Assembly (NCBI GenBank): GCA_021820825.1 | Contig: JAKADD010000111.1 | Span: forward strand, 1 to 7,662 | Origin: Bacillota bacterium | GTDB lineage: Bacteria > Bacillota > Bacilli > Alicyclobacillales > SLC66 | Reading direction: 5' to 3' | Length of the DNA: 7,662 nt | In this document: positions 1-6,432 of the stretch, piece after piece | Layout of the letters: the number at the start of each line of letters is the position of its first letter | Position numbering within the stretch: the stretch's first letter is position 1 | Position numbers and translations under genes: made by a program | The notes under the pieces: model-generated | What the model saw: the letters and a program-made list of their open reading frames with translations, nothing else | Databases searched by the model: none | Told to the model about the DNA's origin: nothing

Positions 1-58
1 GTGTCTATTGACTCATCCCGCATCTAGAGGCGAGGTGAATGTTAGGGGGTGTAGTCCA

Positions 59-358
59 GTGAGCAAGCGAGCGGAAATCCTTGCAAGAGTGCGCCAAATC
101 GCTGTAGAGGCGATGCAGGGATTCCCCTGTTCCATCTATCTGTTCGGTTCGTTCGCACGGGGCGACGAGCAGATGTCTTCGGATATCGATATTGGCATTG
201 CGGCTAAAACCCCCATTCCGGCGCGGCGACTTGCGGATTTGCGACAAAAACTCGAAGACTCCACAATTCCTTACCGCGTCGATGTGGTTGATCTGCAAAC
301 CGCTTCTGAAAATTTACTGGCTGAGGTTCGAAAGGAAGGTATTCTGTGGAACGGGTAG
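59..358 (+). CDS. mntA: MntA-type minimal nucleotidyltransferase (antitoxin of a HEPN/MNT pair)
   Basis: This is a 99-residue minimal nucleotidyltransferase. Seen: the Pol-beta superfamily signature GSX10DXD, with GS at residues 30-31 and the two aspartates at 42 and 44 (sequence GSFARG...SSDIDIGI). A likely third acidic residue lies in RVDVVDL, Asp75 or Asp78. The size is normal for MNT proteins. I chose GTG at 59 because AGGGGG at 44-49 lies 9 nt upstream. The same frame stays open back to a TTG at 8 with no ribosome binding site, and a GTG at 35 is a weaker alternative. Known of the family: MntA enzymes add AMP units to a tyrosine of the cognate HepT toxin and silence it. Context supports this role, because the last 13 bases overlap the start of a HepT-like gene. 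The gene symbol rests on motif and neighbour, not on a database match. Confidence 0.88.
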   Translation: MSKRAEILARVRQIAVEAMQGFPCSIYLFGSFARGDEQMSSDIDIGIAAKTPIPARRLADLRQKLEDSTIPYRVDVVDLQTASENLLAEVRKEGILWNG

Positions 359-768
359 CATTGGCTTTGGAACGCGCGAATCAGGCATTATTCACATTGC
401 AAGAAGCGCTGGTGCTCACAGAACCGACCGACCTTGAACGGGATGGCGCTATTCAGCGTTTTGAATATACATTCGAGGCGATGTGGAAGGCGGGACGCCA
501 TTTTCTAAGGACGTATGCAGGGGTGGACGTCAGTTCTCCGAAAGAAGTCATACGTGCCTGTCGGGAAGTTGGCATACTTGATGCAGACGAAACGGAACAC
601 GCGCTTGAAATGGCGCAGGATCGCAATTTAACAAGCCACACGTATGATCGTACTGTGGCGGAGGGAATTTTCAATCGACTTGCAGGCCATGCGTCTCTCA
701 TGAGCAAATGGGTTGAACGGATGTCGGGGAAGTTATTAAAGCTTTCACCTGGAGGAACGCCAAGTTGA
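346..768 (+). CDS. hepT: HepT-type HEPN toxin (nucleotidyltransferase substrate-binding protein)
   Basis: This 140-residue, all-helical protein belongs to the HEPN family often annotated as nucleotidyltransferase substrate-binding protein (HI0074 type). Seen: QRFEYTFEAMWK at residues 37-48, a family hallmark, and the motif RNLTSHTY at 93-100, which is a perfect RX4HXY. Arg93 and His98 are the expected RNase residues, and Tyr100 is the expected AMPylation target. The start is GTG at 346, with AAGGAAGG at 332-339 six nt upstream. It lies inside the end of mntA, so translation is probably coupled. Known: HepT toxins are RNases that act on tRNA or mRNA and are neutralised by MntA. Because both catalytic residues and the tyrosine are intact, the toxin looks functional. 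Its stop overlaps the start of the following Uma2 gene by 4 nt. Confidence 0.9.
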   Translation: MERVALALERANQALFTLQEALVLTEPTDLERDGAIQRFEYTFEAMWKAGRHFLRTYAGVDVSSPKEVIRACREVGILDADETEHALEMAQDRNLTSHTYDRTVAEGIFNRLAGHASLMSKWVERMSGKLLKLSPGGTPS

Positions 769-1334
769 GCAAGCCAATGGGCGACAAACACTACACCTAC
801 GCCGACTACGTGACGTGGACGGGCGACGAGCGCTGGGAACTGATCGATGGCGTACCGTACATGATGTCAAGTCCACACAGCAATCATCAGCGTATTGTGA
901 CTCGGTTGGCCGGGCGGCTGGACGCGACGGTGCAAGAAAAATGCGAGGCGTTTGCATCCCCGATGGATTTGACGTTTGATGTCTCGCAAGAAACGGATCG
1001 CGTTGTCCAGCCAGATGTATTTGTCATGTGCGGAGAGTATGAAGCTGGACCAAGAGTCGTCGGTGTTCCGGTACTTGTGATTGAGGTTTTGAGTCCTTCG
1101 ACATTTAAGCGCGATAAAATGATAAAATTTAACCTGTACCAGAATGTGGGCGTTAAAGAATACTGGGTTGTTGACATTGAGCATCGGGGTATTGATGTAT
1201 TTGTACTGGAGGATGGCCGTTACCAACACAAGGGCGTATACAATAATGACGATATATTGAAATGTGCAAGTTTGCCGGAATTTCAAATTTCGGTGACTGA
1301 AATATTTGAGCGAGTGAATCATGATCAGGTCTAA
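765..1334 (+). CDS. Uma2 family endonuclease (DUF820, PD-(D/E)XK fold)
   Basis: This 189-residue protein has the usual length and motif order of the Uma2/DUF820 family. Seen: an N-terminal YTYADYVTW...ERWELIDGVPY segment (residues 10-32), VVQPDVFVM with Asp84, PVLVIEVLSPST with Glu107, then KMIKFNLYQNVGVKEYWVVD (118-137). Asp84, Glu107 and a following lysine (118 or 121) fit a PD-(D/E)XK nuclease site, although the exact lysine is uncertain. The start is TTG at 765, with GGAGGA at 751-756 eight nt upstream; the TTG shares TTGA with the hepT stop, so the genes overlap by 4 nt. Known: Uma2 proteins are numerous putative nucleases with mostly unknown substrates. Being the third gene of a toxin-antitoxin operon suggests joint expression; a role in defence is inference. 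Convergent with the transporter operon downstream. Confidence 0.9.
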   Translation: MSKPMGDKHYTYADYVTWTGDERWELIDGVPYMMSSPHSNHQRIVTRLAGRLDATVQEKCEAFASPMDLTFDVSQETDRVVQPDVFVMCGEYEAGPRVVGVPVLVIEVLSPSTFKRDKMIKFNLYQNVGVKEYWVVDIEHRGIDVFVLEDGRYQHKGVYNNDDILKCASLPEFQISVTEIFERVNHDQV

Positions 1335-1401
1335 AGCCGCACGCGCCTATGATCCGAACAAACGAACCCTGGCTGCGTACTGACCTCAAACGCGGCGCGA
1401 C

Positions 1402-1440
1402 AAAACAGAGGGTTGCGCCGTGTTCCGCCGCAACCCTCTG
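1402..1440 (-). terminator. Intrinsic terminator of the transporter operon
   Basis: A perfect 12-bp inverted repeat has arms at 1406-1417 (CAGAGGGTTGCG) and 1429-1440, with an 11-nt loop. On the minus strand the stem is followed by TTTT (1405-1402), so it fits a Rho-independent terminator 25 bp beyond the stop of the binding-protein gene. On the plus strand the stem is followed by AAGCGC, so it should not work as an intrinsic terminator for the convergent Uma2 gene. The rest of the 1335-1465 gap shows nothing I can name. Confidence 0.85.
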
Positions 1441-1465
1441 AAGCGCTCTGGCTAGACGACCCTCT

Positions 1466-3097
1466 TTACTTGGTCGGAGCCCACTCCCAGCAGTTCCACG
1501 TATCGGCGCCCCATGGATTCGGCGCGTATCCGGTCATGTTGATGGAAGTGGCGAGCAATTGTGGGCTATAGTACCACAGTGCCGGTAGTTGATCGTGAAG
1601 GATTGTTTCAACTTTTTGCAGCAGCGGCTTACGCTGTGCAATCGTACTGAGCCCCGCCTGGCGCTGCAGGAGTTGATTGACTGCGCTATTATTGAAGTGT
1701 CCAAAATCCTGTCCGCCCAGGTTGGAGAAGAGAGCCACATCGCCAAACGAGGGATCCGGGCCGTCTCCATACTGGAACTCCCCAAGACCCCAACCCTTCC
1801 CTGAGGGAAGCACGCTGCCGAAAAATTCGTTAGCCGGATAGTTGTGAATCGTGATCTGAATGCCCAACTGCTTCAGCCAGAACATGACCAACCGCTCTGT
1901 GGCCGCCCGGTACGGATTACCTGCCGTGGTAGAATACACAAGACTGAAAATCTGATTGCCTTTGTGCAGATACCCATCGGCCCCCATCTTCCAGCCTGCT
2001 TCGCGCAACAGTTTGGCCGCCAGCGCGGGATTGTACGGGTACGGCTTCAGCGCCGGATTGTAGCTCCACGATACCGCAGGCTGGTCCGCTGCGATCAGGG
2101 ACGCATGCCCCTTCCAAATATCGGTCACCAGCGCCGGACGATTGATAGCCAATTCAAGCGCCTGCCTGACCTTGACATTTTGCAGGATCGGGTTGCGCAG
2201 ATTGAGGACGGCCATTTCCCAGGCAGGCTGTGCTACAAAGTGAAGTGTCGCGCCAGATATGGCCTGGATTTGGGAGACATCTTCGATGGGATCGAAATAC
2301 CACACATTTACGGCATGCGCCTGCGCGTTGGCAAGCAATGTGTTTTCATTAGGAATAATCTTGAATACGATTTGCGCCGCTTTCGGTTTGGGTCCATACC
2401 AGTACGGGTTTCTTACGACTGTGATCGCTGCGCCTGGATTCCAGGACTGAAACTTGAACGGTCCATCAGAAACGGTGGGATTGTGATTGAACGCGGCCGT
2501 ATTTACAGCCTGTGGGGCCATGTTTTTAAATACACTGTACGGCAGGATGCCAGGCAAATTGCCGCTGAAGCAATTGTCAAGCAGAGCTCCGTCTGGTCGT
2601 TTTAAGGTCAACCGGAACGTTTTGGCGTTTATGGTCTGAAACTTCGCAATATCGGTCCAGCCGAGAGTCGAGACCGCATTGACCTTCGGGTTCAGGATCA
2701 GTTTGTAGGTGATCCAGACATCCTTGGATGTAAATGGCTGGCCGTTGGACCAACGGGCGTTCGGGCGCAGATGAAACGTGTACACGAGCCCATTTTTGGA
2801 AATCCCGCCATTTTGCATCGTCGGAACAGTGGTTGCCAGGTCAGGCATCAGCTGATTGTGCGGATTGACGTAGAACAGATTGCGAAACATGCTTGTCTGA
2901 ACAATATTGGAAAACGTTTGGTCAGGTCCAAGTATCGGATTCAGGTTTGCCGGCTCTTCATATAATCCATCGACGATGGTGCCGCCCTGACTCGCAGCGT
3001 GCGCTGCGGGTGCTGAGGAAAACGAAAGGGCGCCGGCGAACAGGACGGCGGTCAGAGCAATTCCTGATGCAGCAAAGATCCGTCTGGTTTTTTTCAT
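1466..3097 (-). CDS. ABC transporter substrate-binding protein, family 5 (peptide/nickel type)
   Basis: This 543-residue extracytoplasmic solute receptor captures a ligand, probably an oligopeptide or similar compound, and delivers it to the two permeases encoded upstream in the same operon. Seen: a signal peptide with basic MKKTRR, a hydrophobic stretch at about 8-26 and an AHA cleavage motif at 32-34; then the SBP_bac_5 signature region LVYTFHLRPNARWSNGQPF (104-122) and the late family motif VRQALELAINRPALV (310-324). There is no lipobox cysteine; the only cysteines are Cys176 and Cys536. That is unusual for a Gram-positive receptor, which is normally lipid-anchored. The ATG at 3097 has AGGGGG at 3116-3111, a rather long 13-nt spacing. 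The gene follows the oppC-like gene by 88 nt and is closed by the terminator downstream. The ligand cannot be read from sequence; dipeptide, oligopeptide, nickel-chelate or sugar are all possible in this family. Confidence 0.93.
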   Translation of the reverse strand: MKKTRRIFAASGIALTAVLFAGALSFSSAPAAHAASQGGTIVDGLYEEPANLNPILGPDQTFSNIVQTSMFRNLFYVNPHNQLMPDLATTVPTMQNGGISKNGLVYTFHLRPNARWSNGQPFTSKDVWITYKLILNPKVNAVSTLGWTDIAKFQTINAKTFRLTLKRPDGALLDNCFSGNLPGILPYSVFKNMAPQAVNTAAFNHNPTVSDGPFKFQSWNPGAAITVVRNPYWYGPKPKAAQIVFKIIPNENTLLANAQAHAVNVWYFDPIEDVSQIQAISGATLHFVAQPAWEMAVLNLRNPILQNVKVRQALELAINRPALVTDIWKGHASLIAADQPAVSWSYNPALKPYPYNPALAAKLLREAGWKMGADGYLHKGNQIFSLVYSTTAGNPYRAATERLVMFWLKQLGIQITIHNYPANEFFGSVLPSGKGWGLGEFQYGDGPDPSFGDVALFSNLGGQDFGHFNNSAVNQLLQRQAGLSTIAQRKPLLQKVETILHDQLPALWYYSPQLLATSINMTGYAPNPWGADTWNCWEWAPTK

Positions 3098-3185
3098 CTG
3101 AATTTTTATACCCCCTAATATGGCATTTCAGTTCCTGTGAATGCGTGTCATGTGTTCACTGACCGTGTGACGTCTGTCTGCGGCC

Positions 3186-4088
3186 CTACATCCCTCCTTC
3201 ACGGATGGCCTGTACGTCGAGCGCATCGCGAATGGCGTCACCCAGTACGTTGATCGCAAGCACGACGAGAAAAATCATGAGACCGGGGAAAACCGATAAC
3301 CAGGGGGCGCTGGTCAGGTACGACTGCGCCTGGTTCAACAGATAGCCCCAGGAAATGTTCGGCGGTTGAATACCCGCACCCAGAAAACTCATGACTGACT
3401 CCAGAACGATGGCCTGGCCCACCAGCAACGTCGCGTTCACAATCAGCGGCGCCAGCGCGTTCGGAAAGATATGCCGCACGATAATGCGCATATCGCGCCC
3501 GCCCACCGTTCTGGCGGAGAGGACAAAATCGCGCTGCTTGAATGTAAGAAACTGACTGCAAGTGATGCGCGCCGGGTACATCCAGGAGGTCAAACTGATC
3601 ACCCCGATGATTGTCTCCGGACTTGGACCAAGCAGCGCCGTCAGGGCCAAAATCACGAAAAGAATCGGCACAGACAGACCTACATCGGTCAGTCGCATGA
3701 GCACGAAATATACCCAACCTCCAAAATAACCGGCGAGCGCTCCGATGGTTCCTCCAATCACAACGGCAACGGTCGCTGAGGCAAAGCCGATCATGAGGGA
3801 AATGCGTCCGCCGTACAAGACTTCTGTGAACAGATCAATTCCAACTTCGTCTGTGCCCATCAGATGCTGGGCGCTTGGAGGACTCAGCATGGCGGTCAGG
3901 TCAGGCTGATTGAGCTGATAAGGCGCGATCCACGGCGCAAACAGGGCGCCCAGCAGAACCAGGAGCAAAAATCCTGCAGCGACGTATGTGAGCCAACCAC
4001 GAAACACTTGGCGCACAATGCGCGCAAATTCGGAATGCTGTGTTTTTTTATGTTTGACTGCCACCGATTCAGCCGATGCCAGAGCCAT
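3186..4088 (-). CDS. ABC transporter permease, OppC/DppC type
   Basis: This 300-residue inner permease pairs with the OppB-like protein to form the membrane channel. Seen: an N-terminal cytoplasmic stretch, a first membrane helix at about 31-53, the OppC_N-like block HLMGTDEVGIDLFTEVLYGG (75-94), about five further hydrophobic segments, and the EAA-loop equivalent SARTVGGRDMRIIVRHIFPN (191-210) that docks the ATPase. Length is normal. I prefer ATG at 4088, because GGAG at 4101-4098 lies 9 nt upstream. A TTG at 4097 in the same frame would add three residues but abuts the ribosome binding site with no spacing. It follows the oppB-like gene after 35 nt and precedes the binding-protein gene by 88 nt, all on one strand with no terminator seen between them. 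Confidence 0.94.
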   Translation of the reverse strand: MALASAESVAVKHKKTQHSEFARIVRQVFRGWLTYVAAGFLLLVLLGALFAPWIAPYQLNQPDLTAMLSPPSAQHLMGTDEVGIDLFTEVLYGGRISLMIGFASATVAVVIGGTIGALAGYFGGWVYFVLMRLTDVGLSVPILFVILALTALLGPSPETIIGVISLTSWMYPARITCSQFLTFKQRDFVLSARTVGGRDMRIIVRHIFPNALAPLIVNATLLVGQAIVLESVMSFLGAGIQPPNISWGYLLNQAQSYLTSAPWLSVFPGLMIFLVVLAINVLGDAIRDALDVQAIREGGM

Positions 4089-4123
4089 GCGCGTCAACTC
4101 CTCTATGGAAACGGCTTCCTAAA

Positions 4124-5080
4124 TTATGTATTGTAAGAAATGCGCGGGTCCAGCACCGCATACAACACATCGGCCAAAATGTTGGCAAAGACAATGATTA
4201 CCGACAATAGCGAAATTTCGAACATCATGACCGGATAATCATTTTGGCTGATGGCCTGGATAAACAGGCGCCCCATACCAGGCCACGAGAAGATTGTTTC
4301 CGTCACAAGCGCCCCGCCAAACAGATAGGCGCCGTCCATAACCATGATGGTGACCACTGGCAGCAGTGCGTTTTTCACCGCGTGCCGCCATATCACTCTT
4401 CGTTCCTGCAACCCCTTGGCGCGAGCCGTGCGGATGTAATCCGCATGGAGCACCTCAAGCATCGAAGACCGCACATAGCGACTCTCATGGGCAAGCAGGT
4501 ACGCAGCCAATATACCCACCGGAAGAATCAGGTGCCGAATGCGGCTCCATAAGCTGAATGGCGCTCCAGGTGTACTCATGCCTCCCACCGGAAGCCAGTG
4601 CAACTGAACGGCAAACAGAATCACCACCATCAGCCCAAGCCAGAATGTCGGCATGGCCACACCAAAATAGCTGAGAACCGTCAGGACGTGATCCCAAAAG
4701 GAATATTGGCGCAGTGCGCTAAAGACGCCAATTATAAAAGAAAACACAACAGCAATCAGAAATGCCGAGAGCATCAGCAGCAGCGTTGCGGGCAGACGGT
4801 CGAACACCATCTGGGTAGCAGGGATGCCGTATGTATACGAATCTCCGAAGTTGCCGTGCAGGGCTCCCCACAGCCAGTTGACATACTGAACCCAGATTGG
4901 CTGATTGAGACCGAGGTTTGTCTCGAGTTGATGCAACAGTTGTTTCGTCATGCCCGGATCGTGAATGTACATCGCAAGCGGGCCGCCCGGAACTGCATGC
5001 ATCATGAAAAATAACAAGAGGGAGATTCCAAACAGGACAGGGATTGATTGCAGAATTCTCTTAAAAATGAAAACACCCAC
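4124..5080 (-). CDS. ABC transporter permease, OppB/DppB type
   Basis: This 318-residue permease is the first gene of the transporter operon. Seen: the typical start FIFKRILQSIPVLFGISLLL with a membrane helix at about 9-29, an extracellular loop containing LETNLGLNQPIWVQYVNWL (52-70), several further helices, the EAA loop YIRTARAKG (215-223) followed by WRHAVKNALLPVV (231-243), and a C-terminal LDPRISY motif common in OppB/DppB proteins. Length is normal. The start is GTG at 5080 with AGGAG at 5096-5092, a spacing of 11 nt. An ATG at 5091 lies in another frame. Known: it dimerises with the OppC-like partner, and its EAA loop contacts a cytoplasmic ATPase, which is not encoded here. Expression is probably driven by the promoter at 5205-5234. 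Confidence 0.95.
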   Translation of the reverse strand: MGVFIFKRILQSIPVLFGISLLLFFMMHAVPGGPLAMYIHDPGMTKQLLHQLETNLGLNQPIWVQYVNWLWGALHGNFGDSYTYGIPATQMVFDRLPATLLLMLSAFLIAVVFSFIIGVFSALRQYSFWDHVLTVLSYFGVAMPTFWLGLMVVILFAVQLHWLPVGGMSTPGAPFSLWSRIRHLILPVGILAAYLLAHESRYVRSSMLEVLHADYIRTARAKGLQERRVIWRHAVKNALLPVVTIMVMDGAYLFGGALVTETIFSWPGMGRLFIQAISQNDYPVMMFEISLLSVIIVFANILADVLYAVLDPRISYNT

Positions 5081-5090
5081 GGCCAGTTCA

Positions 5091-5147
5091 TCTCCTAAAA
5101 CTGCACTCTCTCATAAAACTTCCACTCTCTCATAAAAACTGCACTCT
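5091..5147 (-). repeat. Three tandem copies of a roughly 19-bp repeat in the oppB leader
   Basis: On the minus strand the units begin AGAGTG at 5147, 5128 and 5109, exactly 19 bp apart. The first two run AGAGTGCAGTTTTTATGAG and AGAGTGGAAGTTTTATGAG, differing by small changes in the middle. The third copy replaces ATGAG with AGGAG, and that AGGAG (5096-5092) is the Shine-Dalgarno of the oppB-like gene. The block lies in the predicted untranslated leader, so copy-number change could alter translation. It is too short and too few in copies to be a CRISPR array. Confidence 0.8.
5095..5133 (-). other. Possible 12-codon leader ORF created by the repeats
   Basis: An ATG at 5133 in the first repeat opens a short frame reading MREWKFYERVQF and ending in TAG at 5097-5095, which overlaps the Shine-Dalgarno of the oppB-like gene. 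Its own ribosome binding site is poor (AGAG about 12 nt upstream). Translation is therefore doubtful, but if it occurs, ribosomes ending here would sit on the oppB start region. It may simply be a by-product of the repeats. Confidence 0.2.
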
Positions 5148-5149
5148 AG

Positions 5150-5169
5150 TGGTCCGCAATGGTCCACAA
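5150..5169. repeat. Two adjacent 10-bp direct repeats, possible operator
   Basis: Plus strand TGGTCCGCAA (5150-5159) is followed at once by TGGTCCACAA (5160-5169), with one mismatch. The 10-bp period would place both copies on the same face of the helix. They lie about 30 to 50 nt downstream of the predicted transcription start of the transporter operon. A repressor site or an RNA element is possible; nothing in the sequence decides between these. Confidence 0.45.
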
Positions 5170-5204
5170 GACAATGGCAAGAATATGATGTGAGGTTAGC
5201 TGTC

Positions 5205-5234
5205 ATTATAGGTGATGATCTTCCCGTGCGTCAA
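5205..5234 (-). promoter_or_regulatory. Sigma-A type promoter of the transporter operon
   Basis: On the minus strand TTGACG (5234-5229) is followed after 18 nt by TATAAT (5210-5205), which matches 5 of 6 and 6 of 6 consensus bases. Transcription should begin near 5198, giving a leader of about 118 nt before the GTG at 5080. It lies 55 bp beyond the stop of the DUF6930-like gene with no clear terminator between, so read-through from that gene is also possible. Confidence 0.82.
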
Positions 5235-5288
5235 GCATTTTCCTAACCCGGCTTCCGCACCCCCAAGCGAGGCATGGGAATAACCCCC

Positions 5289-6308
5289 TCACCTCATGGA
5301 TTCCAGCAACCCCGTGCGCGCTTCCTCCAACATGGGCAACCGCTTCGTCACATACATCTCGGCGCCAATGCTCTGGGCGAGAGGCTGGAATAACTGCGCG
5401 ACGTGTTCGCGCATGCACACGAATTTTTTCGGATACATCGCAGCGGTCTCCATCGTTTTGAGCAACCGATCGACAAACTCCGCACCATAGTCCTGTTCAG
5501 CGGCTGCGTGCACCTGCAAGATCATACCCGAATGGCTGTCAACGCACATCAAGAGGCGTGGATACATCGGCCGCTCGCCCTCATGCACAGCAAATGGCGC
5601 CATGGTAAAGTCGATCTCCCATGCCCCGGTTGGCTTGGCACGACGCATAAGACGTCTGACTCGCGTCTCATCCACTACAACGACAGGCACACTTGCTTCG
5701 ATGCGATCATCAGGCAACTGAGTCCATGCATCCGACCACCCGCCCCGCTGAAGATCCCCCTTGAAGGTGCGGGTGAAGATGAACTTCTCATCAGACGGCG
5801 TTAACAGGCCGGCGTTCTCCCTTAAACGGTTCGCCACCTCCACGACCTGCTCAAGCGCGATCGTCAGAAAACGCACTTCCGGCCCCGAGAGGTACCACGG
5901 CAAATAGCCTGGCTCGTAACTGCGCACAACTGGCCACGCGTATTTGCCGCGAAAATGCAGACCAAGTTTTCCAAATACCTCACGATCGCGCTTATCCACA
6001 CCGCCGCTTGCCTCAAACGACGCCATCAACGCCTTCTGGCTAAAATGGACTTCGGAGTTCTCCTCACCGATCGCGCCATTGCAGATCTGTTGCAATGACG
6101 CCCAACCCTGCGGCCCACGATACACCCCGAGAGCGTGAAACTCACCCATAGCCCCCATCACTGAACAGTACCCCATTTCGCCGTCTTCAGGATTCTGCAC
6201 TGCAAAGAAACTGTCATCGTCCATCCAGGCCCAGGGGGCCAAGTCACGAAAAGCCACGGCCGCCCCGTACAGCGCTTTCCATTCTTCAAGCGTCGGAGTC
6301 TGATTCAT
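5289..6308 (-). CDS. DUF7309/DUF6930-like protein of unknown function
   Basis: This is a 339-residue soluble protein with no signal peptide or membrane segment. Its N-terminal half (LEEWKALYGAAVAFRDLAPW at 7-26, then VQNPEDGEMGYCSVMG at 37-52) resembles the DUF7309 region. The C-terminal part (about 225-330: AWEIDFTMAPFAV, PRLLMCVDSHSGMILQ, FVDRLLKTMETAAMYPKKFV) resembles DUF6930. I assign both from memory of family sequence patterns, not from a search. No biochemical role is known to me. The ATG at 6308 has GAGGG at 6320-6316, 7 nt upstream. The gene is probably monocistronic or reads into the transporter operon, and it is divergent from the toxin-antitoxin pair. It is not an obvious transposase: I see no complete DDE set and no terminal inverted repeats. 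Confidence 0.8.
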   Translation of the reverse strand: MNQTPTLEEWKALYGAAVAFRDLAPWAWMDDDSFFAVQNPEDGEMGYCSVMGAMGEFHALGVYRGPQGWASLQQICNGAIGEENSEVHFSQKALMASFEASGGVDKRDREVFGKLGLHFRGKYAWPVVRSYEPGYLPWYLSGPEVRFLTIALEQVVEVANRLRENAGLLTPSDEKFIFTRTFKGDLQRGGWSDAWTQLPDDRIEASVPVVVVDETRVRRLMRRAKPTGAWEIDFTMAPFAVHEGERPMYPRLLMCVDSHSGMILQVHAAAEQDYGAEFVDRLLKTMETAAMYPKKFVCMREHVAQLFQPLAQSIGAEMYVTKRLPMLEEARTGLLESMR

Positions 6309-6347
6309 TTTACAACCCTCATTTTCCTTTTGGTTTGGGTCAAGTTT

Positions 6348-6376
6348 ATCATAGGCAACGATAGAATCGCCACCAA
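6348..6376 (-). promoter_or_regulatory. Possible promoter of the DUF6930-like gene
   Basis: On the minus strand TTGGTG (6376-6371), 17 nt, then TATGAT (6353-6348). The -10 box matches 5 of 6 consensus bases but the -35 box only 3 of 6. The predicted start near 6341 would leave a leader of about 33 nt that contains the GAGGG ribosome binding site. Confidence 0.4.
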
Positions 6377-6416
6377 CCCACGCCGCAGTCGACAGGATTA
6401 TGCCCTAAGTGGTAAT

Positions 6417-6432
6417 GTGTTGCAAACAACAC
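6417..6432. promoter_or_regulatory. Palindrome over the toxin-antitoxin -35 box, probable operator
   Basis: GTGTTG (6417-6422) and CAACAC (6427-6432) form a perfect 6-bp inverted repeat around a 4-nt centre. It overlaps the candidate -35 box TTGCAA at 6420-6425. Phd/YefM-type antitoxins commonly repress their own operon by binding such palindromes, so this is a reasonable autoregulatory site. Binding itself is inference. Confidence 0.45.

Noticed and set aside
8..13. TTGACT, resembling a -35 box upstream of mntA.
   Set aside because: No -10-like hexamer lies 15 to 19 nt downstream; the promoter is probably outside the window.
867..1322. A 151-codon minus-strand frame opposite the Uma2 gene.
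   Set aside because: It shadows a gene with well-conserved nuclease motifs and has no convincing ribosome binding site or recognisable domain.
1844..2605. A 253-codon open frame on the plus strand, opposite the binding-protein gene.
   Set aside because: It is antisense to a clearly conserved family 5 binding protein, its translation shows no domain-like pattern, and it arises from the GC-rich codon use of the real gene.
3098..3185. Hairpin in the 88-nt gap before the binding-protein gene (GTGAA...TTCAC), as an expression-tuning element.
   Set aside because: The stem is only 5 bp with a long loop, too weak to support a feature.
5091..5169. Leader repeats considered as a CRISPR array or insertion-sequence end.
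   Set aside because: The units are contiguous with no spacers, only two or three copies exist, and no matching inverted copy or transposase is present.
5235..5288. Possible terminator after the DUF6930-like gene.
   Set aside because: Only very short complementary arms (CCC/GGG type) were found and there is no T-run.
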